Shown one piece after another: positions 17,019 through 24,020 of a stretch of 34,692 bases of DNA. The notes under the pieces were generated by a model, which did no database searches, was not told the origin of the DNA, and was given only the letters and a program-made list of their open reading frames with translations. Numbering within the stretch: position 1 is the first letter of the stretch; each line of letters begins with the position of its first letter. The stretch lies in assembly GCA_049802235.1 (NCBI GenBank), contig JBARMB010000086.1:1-34692 (forward strand), in the 5' to 3' direction. This DNA comes from VBDM01 sp049802235. GTDB taxonomy: Bacteria; Pseudomonadota; Gammaproteobacteria; Burkholderiales; SG8-39. The translations under genes and the position numbers were made by a program.

Positions 17019-17564
17019 TCAGAGCTTGAGGAAATTCTCGCGGTAGTACTTCAGCTCCTCGATCGACTCGTAGATGTCGGCGAGCGCTTCGTGCTTGCCG
17101 TGCTTGACCAGCCCCTTGGCAAGATCGGGCTTCCAGCGCCTGGCGAGTTCCTTCAGCGTGCTGACGTCGAGGTTACGGTAATGGAAGTAGGCCTCGAGCC
17201 GCGGCATGTGCCGGGCGAGAAAGCGCCGGTCCTGGCAAATCGAGTTGCCGCAGATGGGCGAGGTCTTGCCCGGAACGTGCTGCGCGAGGAACGCGAGCAG
17301 CCGGCCTTCCACTTCGGCCTCGGTCAGCACCGAGGCCTTCACCTTGTCGATCAGGCCGGAGCGCGCGTGGGTGCTCTTGTTCCAGTCATCCATCGCCGCG
17401 AGAACTTCATCGGGCTGGTGCACCACCAGCACCGGCGCTTCGGCGACCACGTTCAACTGGGAATCGGTGATGACAACGGCCGCTTCGATGATGCGATTGG
17501 AATCGGGATCGAGCCCGGTCATCTCCATGTCCAGCCAGACGAGATTGTTCTGGTCCTGCGCCAT
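17019..17564 (-). CDS. orn: Oligoribonuclease
   Basis: 181 aa DEDDh 3'-5' exonuclease that degrades dinucleotides, including the pGpG product of cyclic-di-GMP turnover. Catalytic residues are visible: Asp12 and Glu14 in WLDMEMTGLD, the Asp in SICQDRRFLARH, and His/Asp in HGKHEALADIYES. The length equals the family norm with ATG 17564, which has a GGAAGG site; the longer open frame upstream (to 17618) is not family-like. It is convergent with the FAD oxidase (18-base gap) and divergent from the Ste24-type protease gene (59 bases between starts). Confidence 0.97.
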   Translation of the reverse strand: MAQDQNNLVWLDMEMTGLDPDSNRIIEAAVVITDSQLNVVAEAPVLVVHQPDEVLAAMDDWNKSTHARSGLIDKVKASVLTEAEVEGRLLAFLAQHVPGKTSPICGNSICQDRRFLARHMPRLEAYFHYRNLDVSTLKELARRWKPDLAKGLVKHGKHEALADIYESIEELKYYRENFLKL

Positions 17565-17623
17565 GCCGCCTTCCCGAGAGCATCTGTGTAGAATGCGATT
17601 GTCGCATACCCGCCCCAACCGGC

Positions 17624-18883
17624 ATGCATCCCTTCACTCTCGCCTTTCTCCTCGCGCTCGCTCTAGCCACGGCGGCGCGCCTGTGGCTGGCCCGGCGGCA
17701 CGTCCGGCATATCGCCGCCAACCGCGAAGCGGTACCGGCGGAATTCAGCGGCCGGATTTCGCTCGCGGCGCATCAGAAAGCGGCCGATTACACCGTCGCC
17801 AAGACCCGTCTCGGGATGCTCGAGACGCTGGTCGCAGCGGCGATGCTCCTCGCGTTCACGCTCGGCGGCGGCCTGCAATTGCTTGCGCTCGCCTGGGAGC
17901 GGGCATTCGACGCCGGCGGCTACCTGCACGGCATGGCGTTGATCTTCTCGATTGTCCTGATCTCCAGCGCCGTCGACCTGCCTTTCAGCATCTATCGCAC
18001 TTTCGCGATCGAGGCCCGCTTCGGCTTCAATCGCATGAGCCTCGCGCTGTTTTTCGCCGATCTGGCGAAGCAGGCGGCCATCGGCGCGCTGCTCGGGATT
18101 CCGCTGGTGTTGTGCGTGCTGTGGCTGATGGCAAGAACGGGCGCAACCTGGTGGCTGTACGTATGGCTCACCTGGATGGCGTTCAATCTGCTAGTGCTGA
18201 CGGCCTATCCGACGCTGATCGCGCCGCTGTTTAACAAGTTCACGCCGCTCGATGACATCGACTTGAAGCGCCGCATCGAACGGCTGCTCGCCAAATGCGG
18301 ATTCCGCGCGCAGGGGCTGTTCGTCATGGACAGCTCGAAGCGCTCGAGTCACGGCAACGCCTATTTCACCGGCTTCGGCACTGCCAAGCGCATCGTGCTG
18401 TTCGACACCCTGACTCTGCGCCTCGCGCCGCCGGAGATCGAAGCGGTGCTCGCGCACGAACTGGGGCATTTCGCCCGTCTTCATGTATGGAAACGCATGG
18501 CCGTGCTGTTCGCGGCGAGCCTCGCGTTCCTGTGGACGCTCGGGTGGCTAATGGGACAGGAGTGGTTCTACGGTGCCCTCGGCGTGCGCTCGCAGAGCGC
18601 GGCGATGGCGCTGATCCTGTTCTTCATGGCAGCGCCGGCTTTCACCTTCCTGCTGCAGCCGCTCGCGAACCTCTACTCGCGCCTGCACGAATTCGAGGCC
18701 GATGCCTACGCGGCGCGTCACGCCGATGCCCGCGATCTCGTCCAGGCGCTGGTGAAGCTGTATCAGGACAACGCCGCCACGCTCACGCCGGATCCGCTGC
18801 ACTCCGCTTTCTATGACTCGCATCCGCCGGCGATGCTGCGCATCGCGCGGCTGCAATCGCAAATCCGCGAAGTGACGACATGA
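17624..18883 (+). CDS. Ste24-type M48 membrane metalloprotease
   Basis: 419 aa integral-membrane zinc protease of the CAAX prenyl protease 1 (M48A) family. There are several N-terminal transmembrane helices (from residue 5), a conserved N-terminal FEARFGFNRM-like region, the zinc motif VLAHELGHF (HExxH) and the third ligand Glu in EFEADAYAA. Bacteria lack CAAX prenylation, so the natural role is probably membrane protein quality control. ATG 17624. It is the first gene of a tightly overlapping set with a pterin dehydratase, RsgA and a DUF2007 protein; its stop overlaps the next ATG. Confidence 0.93.
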   Translation: MHPFTLAFLLALALATAARLWLARRHVRHIAANREAVPAEFSGRISLAAHQKAADYTVAKTRLGMLETLVAAAMLLAFTLGGGLQLLALAWERAFDAGGYLHGMALIFSIVLISSAVDLPFSIYRTFAIEARFGFNRMSLALFFADLAKQAAIGALLGIPLVLCVLWLMARTGATWWLYVWLTWMAFNLLVLTAYPTLIAPLFNKFTPLDDIDLKRRIERLLAKCGFRAQGLFVMDSSKRSSHGNAYFTGFGTAKRIVLFDTLTLRLAPPEIEAVLAHELGHFARLHVWKRMAVLFAASLAFLWTLGWLMGQEWFYGALGVRSQSAAMALILFFMAAPAFTFLLQPLANLYSRLHEFEADAYAARHADARDLVQALVKLYQDNAATLTPDPLHSAFYDSHPPAMLRIARLQSQIREVTT

Positions 18884-19209
18884 CGCCGCTCGCCGGCAGG
18901 AAATGCAGGTCGCTGCCCGCCGGGACGCCGGCACTCACCGAAGCGCAAATCGGGGCGTTGCTCAAGGGGACGCGCGGCTGGGTGTACAACGGCAAGGTAA
19001 TCACCAAGACGTATTCGTTCAAGAACTACCATGAAACCATGGCCTTCGTGAACGCGGTGGCGTGGATCGCGCACCGCGAGGACCATCACCCCGACCTGAG
19101 CGTCGGCTACAATCGCTGCGGGGTGGAATTCAGCACCCATTCCATCGGCGGCATTTCCGAGAACGATTTCATCTGCGCCGCGAAAATCGAAGCGCTCGGG
19201 GCCGGTTGA
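18880..19209 (+). CDS. 4a-hydroxytetrahydrobiopterin dehydratase (PCD/DCoH family)
   Basis: 109 aa enzyme that dehydrates 4a-carbinolamine to recycle the pterin cofactor of aromatic amino acid hydroxylases. The signature HREDHHPDLSVGYN is intact with its catalytic histidines, followed by VEFSTHSIGGISENDF. Start ATG 18880 overlaps the protease stop (ATGA). No phenylalanine hydroxylase is in the window, so the pterin-dependent partner is elsewhere or the protein serves molybdopterin or another pterin. Its stop overlaps the rsgA start. Confidence 0.93.
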   Translation: MTPLAGRKCRSLPAGTPALTEAQIGALLKGTRGWVYNGKVITKTYSFKNYHETMAFVNAVAWIAHREDHHPDLSVGYNRCGVEFSTHSIGGISENDFICAAKIEALGAG

Positions 19210-20084
19210 ATCCCGACACGCTGATTCCCGGGCAGGTTGTGGCCGCCCACGGGCGGAATTACCTGGTCGAGTGCGCCGAGCAGCGCGTTCTTTCCTGCGT
19301 CACCCGCGGCAAGCACAGCGACATTGCCTGCGGCGACCGGGTGGCGGTGCACGCCACGGGACCGGACCAGGGTGTGATCGAGGCGGCTGATCCGCGCTCC
19401 ACGGTGTTTCTTCGCTCCGCAGCCCACCGCCGCAAACTGATCGCCGCCAACCTCAGCCAGGTCGCGATCCTGGTCGCCGTCGAGCCGAGCTTCTCCGACG
19501 AGCTGATCGCGCGCGTGCTCGTCGCGGCGGAGCACGCGCAACTGAAAACGCTCATTCTCCTGAACAAGGCCGACCTCGACACCGGGCCCGCCCTGGCGCG
19601 GCTCGAGCCGTTCGCGCAAGCCGGCCATCGCCTGCTGACGCTTTCGGCCCTGCGCGACGTCACGCCGCTGCGCGACCTGCTCTTAGGCGAGACCACGGCG
19701 CTGGTCGGCCAGTCGGGAATGGGCAAGTCCACGCTCGTGAACACGCTGTTTCCCGGCGCCGGCGCCGCCACGCGGGAGATCTCCGCGTTCCTCGACTCGG
19801 GCCGGCATACCACGACGAGCGTGCGTCTGTACCGGCTGGACGGAAGCAGCGCGTTGATCGACTGTCCCGGCCTGCAGGAGTTCGGGCTCGCGCATCTCGC
19901 GCCGGGCGATATCGAGTGGGGATTCGTCGAGTTCCGCCCCTGGCTGGGCCAATGCCGCTTTCCCGACTGCCGACACGCGCGCGAGCCCGGTTGCGCGATC
20001 GCTGCGGCAACGGCCGAGGGACGCATCCATCCGCGCCGGCTCGATCTGTATCGCCGCATAGCCGCCGCTGAAGGACGCCGATGA
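19206..20084 (+). CDS. rsgA: Ribosome small-subunit GTPase RsgA
   Basis: 292 aa circularly permuted GTPase that assists late 30S maturation. Order of motifs: N-terminal OB fold, G4 LLNKADL, G1 GQSGMGKSTLVNTL, G3 DCPGLQEFGL, then the zinc-binding end CRFPDCRHAREPGC. The start is placed at TTG 19206, giving a TTGA overlap with the previous stop and the normal N-terminus (NPDTLIPGQVVAAHG); a GTG 33 bases further in is the alternative. The unusual start may keep its level low. Its stop overlaps the next ATG. Confidence 0.93.
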   Translation: MNPDTLIPGQVVAAHGRNYLVECAEQRVLSCVTRGKHSDIACGDRVAVHATGPDQGVIEAADPRSTVFLRSAAHRRKLIAANLSQVAILVAVEPSFSDELIARVLVAAEHAQLKTLILLNKADLDTGPALARLEPFAQAGHRLLTLSALRDVTPLRDLLLGETTALVGQSGMGKSTLVNTLFPGAGAATREISAFLDSGRHTTTSVRLYRLDGSSALIDCPGLQEFGLAHLAPGDIEWGFVEFRPWLGQCRFPDCRHAREPGCAIAAATAEGRIHPRRLDLYRRIAAAEGRR

Positions 20085-20389
20085 AGACGATCTTTTCCTC
20101 GCTCAACCTGATAGAGATGCACCACCTGAAGAATCTGCTCCAGTCCGAGGGCATACCCTGCCGCATCAGAAACGAGGATCTGTCCCGGCTGGCGGGAGAA
20201 ATCCCCTTCACCGAATGCGCATTGCAGCTCGTCGTCGAGCGCGAGCAGGACTATGCCGCAGCCGATGCGCTGCTGCGGGAGTTCCTGCGGCCGCAGAGCC
20301 GCACCGCCGATCCGTGGCTCTGCCGCAACTGCGGCGAGACAATCGAAGGACAGTTCACGGGCTGCTGGAAGTGCGGGACCGAGCGCTGA
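20081..20389 (+). CDS. DUF2007 protein with C-terminal zinc ribbon
   Basis: 102 aa. Residues 1-70 form the DUF2007 'putative signal transducing protein' fold (MKTIFSSLNLIEMHHLKNLL…), a PII-like ferredoxin fold. The last 25 residues are a zinc ribbon, CRNCG and CWKCG. Ligand and partners are unknown. It is the last gene of the overlapping protease-pterin dehydratase-rsgA set (ATGA overlap with rsgA). A repeat with two hairpins follows at 20468. Confidence 0.85.
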   Translation: MKTIFSSLNLIEMHHLKNLLQSEGIPCRIRNEDLSRLAGEIPFTECALQLVVEREQDYAAADALLREFLRPQSRTADPWLCRNCGETIEGQFTGCWKCGTER

Positions 20390-20467
20390 GACCGCCGCCC
20401 GGGGAATTTGTCCGCGGATAATCGCCGCAATCCCGCCCCCAAGGAGCGGCGGCGAAGAATGAGCTAA

Positions 20468-20541
20468 GAGGCCGTTTCAGAATTACCGAAACGGGCCCTG
20501 ATCAAGGGAACATGAGGGGAGGTATCCCCTCATGTTGTAAC
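20468..20541. repeat. Two-hairpin dispersed repeat, copy 1
   Basis: The first hairpin has CCGTTTC (20472-20478) and GAAACGG (20488-20494). The second has AACATGAGGGG (20509-20519), loop AGGTAT, and CCCCTCATGTT (20526-20536), followed by GTAACG. It shares the core ATGAGGGGAGGTATCCCC and the GTAACG tail with copy 2 at 23936-24015. It lies between the convergent DUF2007 and CobD-family genes, ending 6 bases before the latter's stop codon. It may act as a terminator or mRNA 3'-end structure, or be a REP/MITE-type element. Confidence 0.8.
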
Positions 20542-20546
20542 GAGTC

Positions 20547-21470
20547 CTAATTCGCCAGGGTGGCAACGCCGAGCAAGAGCAGCATCAGGAGCCACATCAC
20601 CAGCGCGCGCCACACCAGACCGACAGTACTGTCGAGGAATCCGGTATCGGCCTCGTCACCGAGCCCGAGTTCAGGCCGGTCGATGACGACGTCGCCCTCG
20701 ATAACGGGCATGCCGAGCTTGACGCCGATCGAGCCGGCGCCACTTGCGAGCACGATGCCGAGCGCCGGATCCGGCCACTTCGAAGCCTGCGTGCGCCAGC
20801 AGTAGATCGCGTCCTCGAAATCCCCCACCACCGCAAATGCGGCGGCGGTAAAGCGACTCGGCAGCCAGTCAAGCGCCGCGAACGCCCGGTGCGCAAAGCG
20901 GCCGAACTGCGCCAGTTCCGGCGCATCACCCGCGCCCCAGCGGCGGTCGAGGAAAGTGGCAAGGCGATAGAGGACGGCGCCCGTGGGTCCGGGCAGGAGT
21001 ATGAACCAGAACACCACCGCGAACACGTTGCGATGCGAAGCGACGAGCGCCTGCTCGATCGTCAGGCGAACGACCGTCTCGCGGTCGAGTCCGGCGCAGC
21101 TCCGACCGCGCCAGGCGGCGAGTGTTTCGCGCGCCTTGGCGAGGTCATCCTGCTTGAGGGCGAAATGGATATCGGTGAAATAGTGGCTGAACTGGCGAAA
21201 TCCCATGGTCAGGTAGAGCGCCGCAACGTTGAACACGAGCGCGAGCAGTGGACTGGTGTGACGCGCGAGCGCGTAGACCAGCCAGACCGCGAGCACCGGC
21301 GGCAGCACTGCGAGCAACCAGGCGATCATGCCGTGTTGCGTCTCCCCGGCGTTGAACTGGCGCTCAAGGGACGTTGCGTAGCGCGCCACCAGCGAAAACA
21401 GGTAACGGCGATCGGCAAGCGGATGCCACTGCTCCAGCGACAGCGCCGCAATCAGGGCAAGAAGACTCAT
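20547..21470 (-). CDS. CobD/CbiB-family membrane protein
   Basis: 307 aa inner-membrane protein with hydrophobic segments at the N-terminus (LLALIAALSLEQW), about 47-95, 150-170 and at the extreme C-terminus (ALVMWLLMLLLLGVATLAN). It belongs to the family of CobD/CbiB (adenosylcobinamide-phosphate synthase), as seen in the DFEDAIYCWRTQA and SGAGSIGVKLG regions. No other cobalamin genes are near, and betaproteobacteria carry divergent members beside a Nudix CoA pyrophosphatase, as here, so a role outside B12 synthesis is possible. ATG 21470; weak ribosome site. Stop TAG 20547-20549. Confidence 0.78.
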   Translation of the reverse strand: MSLLALIAALSLEQWHPLADRRYLFSLVARYATSLERQFNAGETQHGMIAWLLAVLPPVLAVWLVYALARHTSPLLALVFNVAALYLTMGFRQFSHYFTDIHFALKQDDLAKARETLAAWRGRSCAGLDRETVVRLTIEQALVASHRNVFAVVFWFILLPGPTGAVLYRLATFLDRRWGAGDAPELAQFGRFAHRAFAALDWLPSRFTAAAFAVVGDFEDAIYCWRTQASKWPDPALGIVLASGAGSIGVKLGMPVIEGDVVIDRPELGLGDEADTGFLDSTVGLVWRALVMWLLMLLLLGVATLAN

Positions 21471-21625
21471 GGGGTCCGGTGAGCGACAACGCGCGAAGAT
21501 ACCATAACGTCGCCCCCCCAGCGAGGACGAAGCGTCCGCACCGCAGTGGCAGGAAACGCCGCCCGCCGGGGAGGCAAGGCGCGGAAACCCCGCCGCGAAC
21601 AGGTTCGACGCTGTGCTCGCGAAAG

Positions 21626-22243
21626 TTACGCCGTCAGAAAACTGCAGAAGTTCATCAGCATACCGGCCGTCGCTCCCCAGATGTAGTACTGCCGGTACGG
21701 CATGGCGTAATAGTGCCGCCGCCGGCCTTCATGGATGACGCTGTTGCGCTGGTGATTGGCGGGATCGAGCAGGAATTCGAGCGGCACCTCGAAAATCTCC
21801 GCGACCTCGAAATCGTCCGGCCGAAGATCGAGCGGCGGAGTCACGAGCCCCACCACCGGGGTCACGCGGTAGCCGGTCACAGTGAGGTATTCGTGCAAAT
21901 GCCCGAGAACCTCGACGCGCGCCCCCGCAAGGCCGATTTCCTCCTCGGTTTCCCGCAACGCCGTCGCAGCCGCCGAGGCGTCGCCGGGCTCGGTGCGGCC
22001 GCCGGGGAAGCTGATCTGCCCGGCGTGATCGTTCAAATGCGCGGTGCGCCGGGTGAGCAGTACCGTGAACCCGTCGCCGCGCCGCACCAACGGCACCAGC
22101 ACCGCGGCGGACCTGATCTCCTCGGCCGTGCGCCAGAGACGACCGTCCCCGGTCGTGACCGGCGCGACGGCACGGGATTGCGCGAAGCGGCGGCGCAGCC
22201 AGGTCGCGTCAAGCGGGGAGAGGCGCGAATTCACACTATCCAT
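21626..22243 (-). CDS. Nudix hydrolase, CoA pyrophosphatase (NudL-like)
   Basis: 205 aa. The Nudix box FPGGRTEPGD…ALRETEEEIGL is present with the REx2EE metal-binding glutamates, in the slightly expanded form seen in NudL/CoAse proteins. Together with the LVPLVRRGDGFTVLLTRRTAHLNDHAGQ lead-in, this points to hydrolysis of CoA and oxidised CoA derivatives to 4'-phosphopantetheine and 3',5'-ADP. ATG 22243 (MDSVNSRLSPLD) is preferred; the open frame continues upstream without family similarity. It is the same strand as the CobD-family gene, 155 bases upstream of it, in a GC-rich gap where I saw no clear signal. Confidence 0.88.
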   Translation of the reverse strand: MDSVNSRLSPLDATWLRRRFAQSRAVAPVTTGDGRLWRTAEEIRSAAVLVPLVRRGDGFTVLLTRRTAHLNDHAGQISFPGGRTEPGDASAAATALRETEEEIGLAGARVEVLGHLHEYLTVTGYRVTPVVGLVTPPLDLRPDDFEVAEIFEVPLEFLLDPANHQRNSVIHEGRRRHYYAMPYRQYYIWGATAGMLMNFCSFLTA

Positions 22244-22439
22244 TATCGTCGGGAACGCTGCAGGCTCGTTGCCCGGGCTGGGTTTGCAACTGCCTCGGCA
22301 TGGAGTATTGTAGCGGCGGCTGGAATAAACGTCCGCTTGCCGCGTATACACCACTACACTGCCGGCGGCCGGCCGGGGCGGCCCGAGCCGCCTGAATCCA
22401 TGCAGCGTCCCGTTCCCACAATCCATCAGAGGAGATCGC

Positions 22440-22688
22440 ATGAAAATCCGTTACGCAGCCCTGTTCTCGGCGCTGATGCTCGCAAGCGTGTCCGCGTTCG
22501 CATTCCATTGCCCGGCGGACATGAAGAAGATCGACGCGGCGCTGGCCAAGAACCCCAAGCTGTCGGCCCAGCAACTGGGCGAAGTCAAGAAATACCGCGC
22601 CGACGGCGAGACATTGCACAAGGCCGGCAAGCATCAGGAGTCGGTGGATACGCTTGCGAAGGCGATGAAAATTCTCGCTATCAAGTAA
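22440..22688 (+). CDS. Small secreted protein of unknown function
   Basis: 82 aa. A clear Sec signal peptide (MKIRYAALFSALMLASVSAFA) is probably cut after AFA, leaving about 61 residues that begin FHCPADMKKID. The mature part is helical and Lys/Ala rich (ALAKNPKLSAQQLGEVKKYRADG…) with a single Cys near the new N-terminus. ATG 22440 has an excellent GAGGAGA site. The position of the Cys three residues after the predicted cut does not make a lipobox. It is likely periplasmic; function not recognised, though similar short proteins are common in betaproteobacteria. Confidence 0.75.
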   Translation: MKIRYAALFSALMLASVSAFAFHCPADMKKIDAALAKNPKLSAQQLGEVKKYRADGETLHKAGKHQESVDTLAKAMKILAIK

Positions 22689-22733
22689 TCGCCGGAGCGG
22701 ACGCCGCCCCGCGGCGCCGCTCAGCCCGGAGTT

Positions 22734-22783
22734 ATGCCTCTGAGGCATGACCCCGGGAATTGAAGCGGCCCGGCCGCTCAATT
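22734..22783. repeat. Pair of adjacent hairpins after the small secreted protein
   Basis: ATGCCTC-T-GAGGCAT (22734-22748) is a perfect palindrome, followed by AATTGAAGCGGCC / CGGCCGCTCAATT (22758-22783), about 12 paired bases with one bulge. Both lie between the convergent small-protein and pip genes, just before a third hairpin at 22799-22828 and a GTAACG like that in the dispersed two-hairpin repeats. Confidence 0.7.
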
Positions 22784-22798
22784 CGCGGAGTCGTAACG

Positions 22799-22828
22799 AA
22801 AGGCGCCACGGATATCCGTGGCGCCTTT
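22799..22828. terminator. Bidirectional terminator between convergent genes
   Basis: AAAGGCGCCACGGAT (22799-22813) pairs perfectly with ATCCGTGGCGCCTTT (22814-22828). The A tract on one side and T tract on the other allow it to work for both the small secreted protein (plus) and pip (minus), whose stop is at 22865. Confidence 0.8.
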
Positions 22829-22864
22829 CCATTGAGGCGGGCCAATCCTGTTTGGCGGCGGGCC

Positions 22865-23845
22865 TCAGTCGCCGAAAGACCGTGTCCGTTTGAAGCGCTC
22901 GGTCGCCTCGATGAGCGCGGCGGCGATGCCGGGTTCCCACACCGAGTGCCCGGCGTCGGCGATGACGCGGTATTCCGCCTGCGGCCATTCCCGATGAAGA
23001 TCGTGCGCGGACACAAGCGGGCAGACGGCATCGTAGCGACCCTGCACAATCACGCCCGGGATGCCGTGCAGCCTGGACGCATTCGCTAGCAGCGCGTTCT
23101 CCGGAAGAAAAATGTCGTTGACGAAATAATGCGCCTCGATGCGCGCCAGCCCCAGCGCCACCACGTCGCCGGCGAAAGACGCCACCGTGTCCGGGCTGGG
23201 AAGCAGCGTGGAGCACGAGCCCTCGTACACGCTCCAGGAGCGCGCCGCCGGCATGTGAACCGACGCATCCGGATCGGTCAGCCGCCGGTGATAGTTGCGC
23301 AGCAGGTCGCCACGCTCCTCGGGCGGCAGGAAACCCGCGAATTTTTCCCAGTGCTCCGGAAAGATGTTGCGCAAGCCGTAGAGAAACCACTCGATCTCGC
23401 TCCTGCGGCAGAGAAAGATTCCGCGCAGTACCAGACCGAGACAGCGCCGGGGATGCGTCTCGGCATACGCCAACGCGAGCGTACTGCCCCATGAACCACC
23501 GAACACGAGCCAGCGCTCGACGCCCAGGTGCCGGCGCAGCGCCTCGAGGTCGGCAACCAGATGCGGGGTGGTGTTGTCGCGCAGCTCGCCGAGCGGCGTC
23601 GAGCGGCCCGAACCGCGCTGGTCGTAGACGATGACGCGGTACGCCTCGGGGTCGAAGAAGCGCCGGTGCCTGGGCGTGCTGCCGGCGCCGGGGCCGCCGT
23701 GCAGGAACACCACGGGAATTCCGGCCGGGTTGCCGCACTCCTCCCAATACATGGAGTGAACCGCATCGAGTCGCAGCATGCCGCTCGCGCGCGGACCGAT
23801 CTCGGGAAAAAGCCCGATCACGGCCGGGATTGAAGCTTCGTTCAC
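22865..23845 (-). CDS. pip: Proline iminopeptidase (alpha/beta hydrolase, S33)
   Basis: 326 aa cytoplasmic peptidase removing N-terminal proline. Visible: oxyanion motif HGGPGAGS, nucleophile GGSWGST (Ser118 from the chosen start), Asp in QGRYDAVCP, and His in DAGHSVWEPG. The S33-specific DQRGSGRS and FL…EIEWFLYG cap-domain segments are present. I place the start at GTG 23845, because the only longer start (TTG 23890) would use DNA that looks like a dispersed intergenic repeat and add 15 unconserved residues; the family normally begins shortly before LFPEIGPRASGML. Three hairpins follow its 3' end. Confidence 0.92.
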   Translation of the reverse strand: MNEASIPAVIGLFPEIGPRASGMLRLDAVHSMYWEECGNPAGIPVVFLHGGPGAGSTPRHRRFFDPEAYRVIVYDQRGSGRSTPLGELRDNTTPHLVADLEALRRHLGVERWLVFGGSWGSTLALAYAETHPRRCLGLVLRGIFLCRRSEIEWFLYGLRNIFPEHWEKFAGFLPPEERGDLLRNYHRRLTDPDASVHMPAARSWSVYEGSCSTLLPSPDTVASFAGDVVALGLARIEAHYFVNDIFLPENALLANASRLHGIPGVIVQGRYDAVCPLVSAHDLHREWPQAEYRVIADAGHSVWEPGIAAALIEATERFKRTRSFGD

Positions 23846-23935
23846 CGGAGCCCGGGTATTCTTCGAACCATAGGAAGCCAAGGACGCCAAACAGGGTCCT
23901 CACGGCGTGCTTGGCGCTCATGGCGGTGAAAACTC

Positions 23936-24015
23936 TTCGAGGCTGTTGCAGAATGATCTGCAACAGCCTCGAATCCGGCGGAGTATGAGGGGAGGTATCC
24001 CCTCATTTTGTAACG
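23936..24015. repeat. Two-hairpin dispersed repeat, copy 2
   Basis: The first hairpin is a perfect 17-bp stem, TTCGAGGCTGTTGCAGA (23936-23952) with TCTGCAACAGCCTCGAA (23957-23973), loop ATGA. The second has ATGAGGGG (23985-23992), loop AGGTAT, CCCCTCAT (23999-24006), then TTTTGTAACG. It lies just after the quinone oxidoreductase stop codon (24021, minus strand) and before pip. See copy 1 at 20468. Confidence 0.85.
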
Positions 24016-24020
24016 CACGC

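Noticed and set aside
20468..20541. Insertion sequence or prophage attachment site at the two-hairpin repeat
   Set aside because: There is no transposase, no long terminal repeats and no target duplication visible; only a short structured repeat is supported.
22244..22439. Extended N-terminus of the Nudix protein, open up to 22441
   Set aside because: The extension has no family similarity and would overlap the divergent gene's leader; ATG 22243 gives the expected length.
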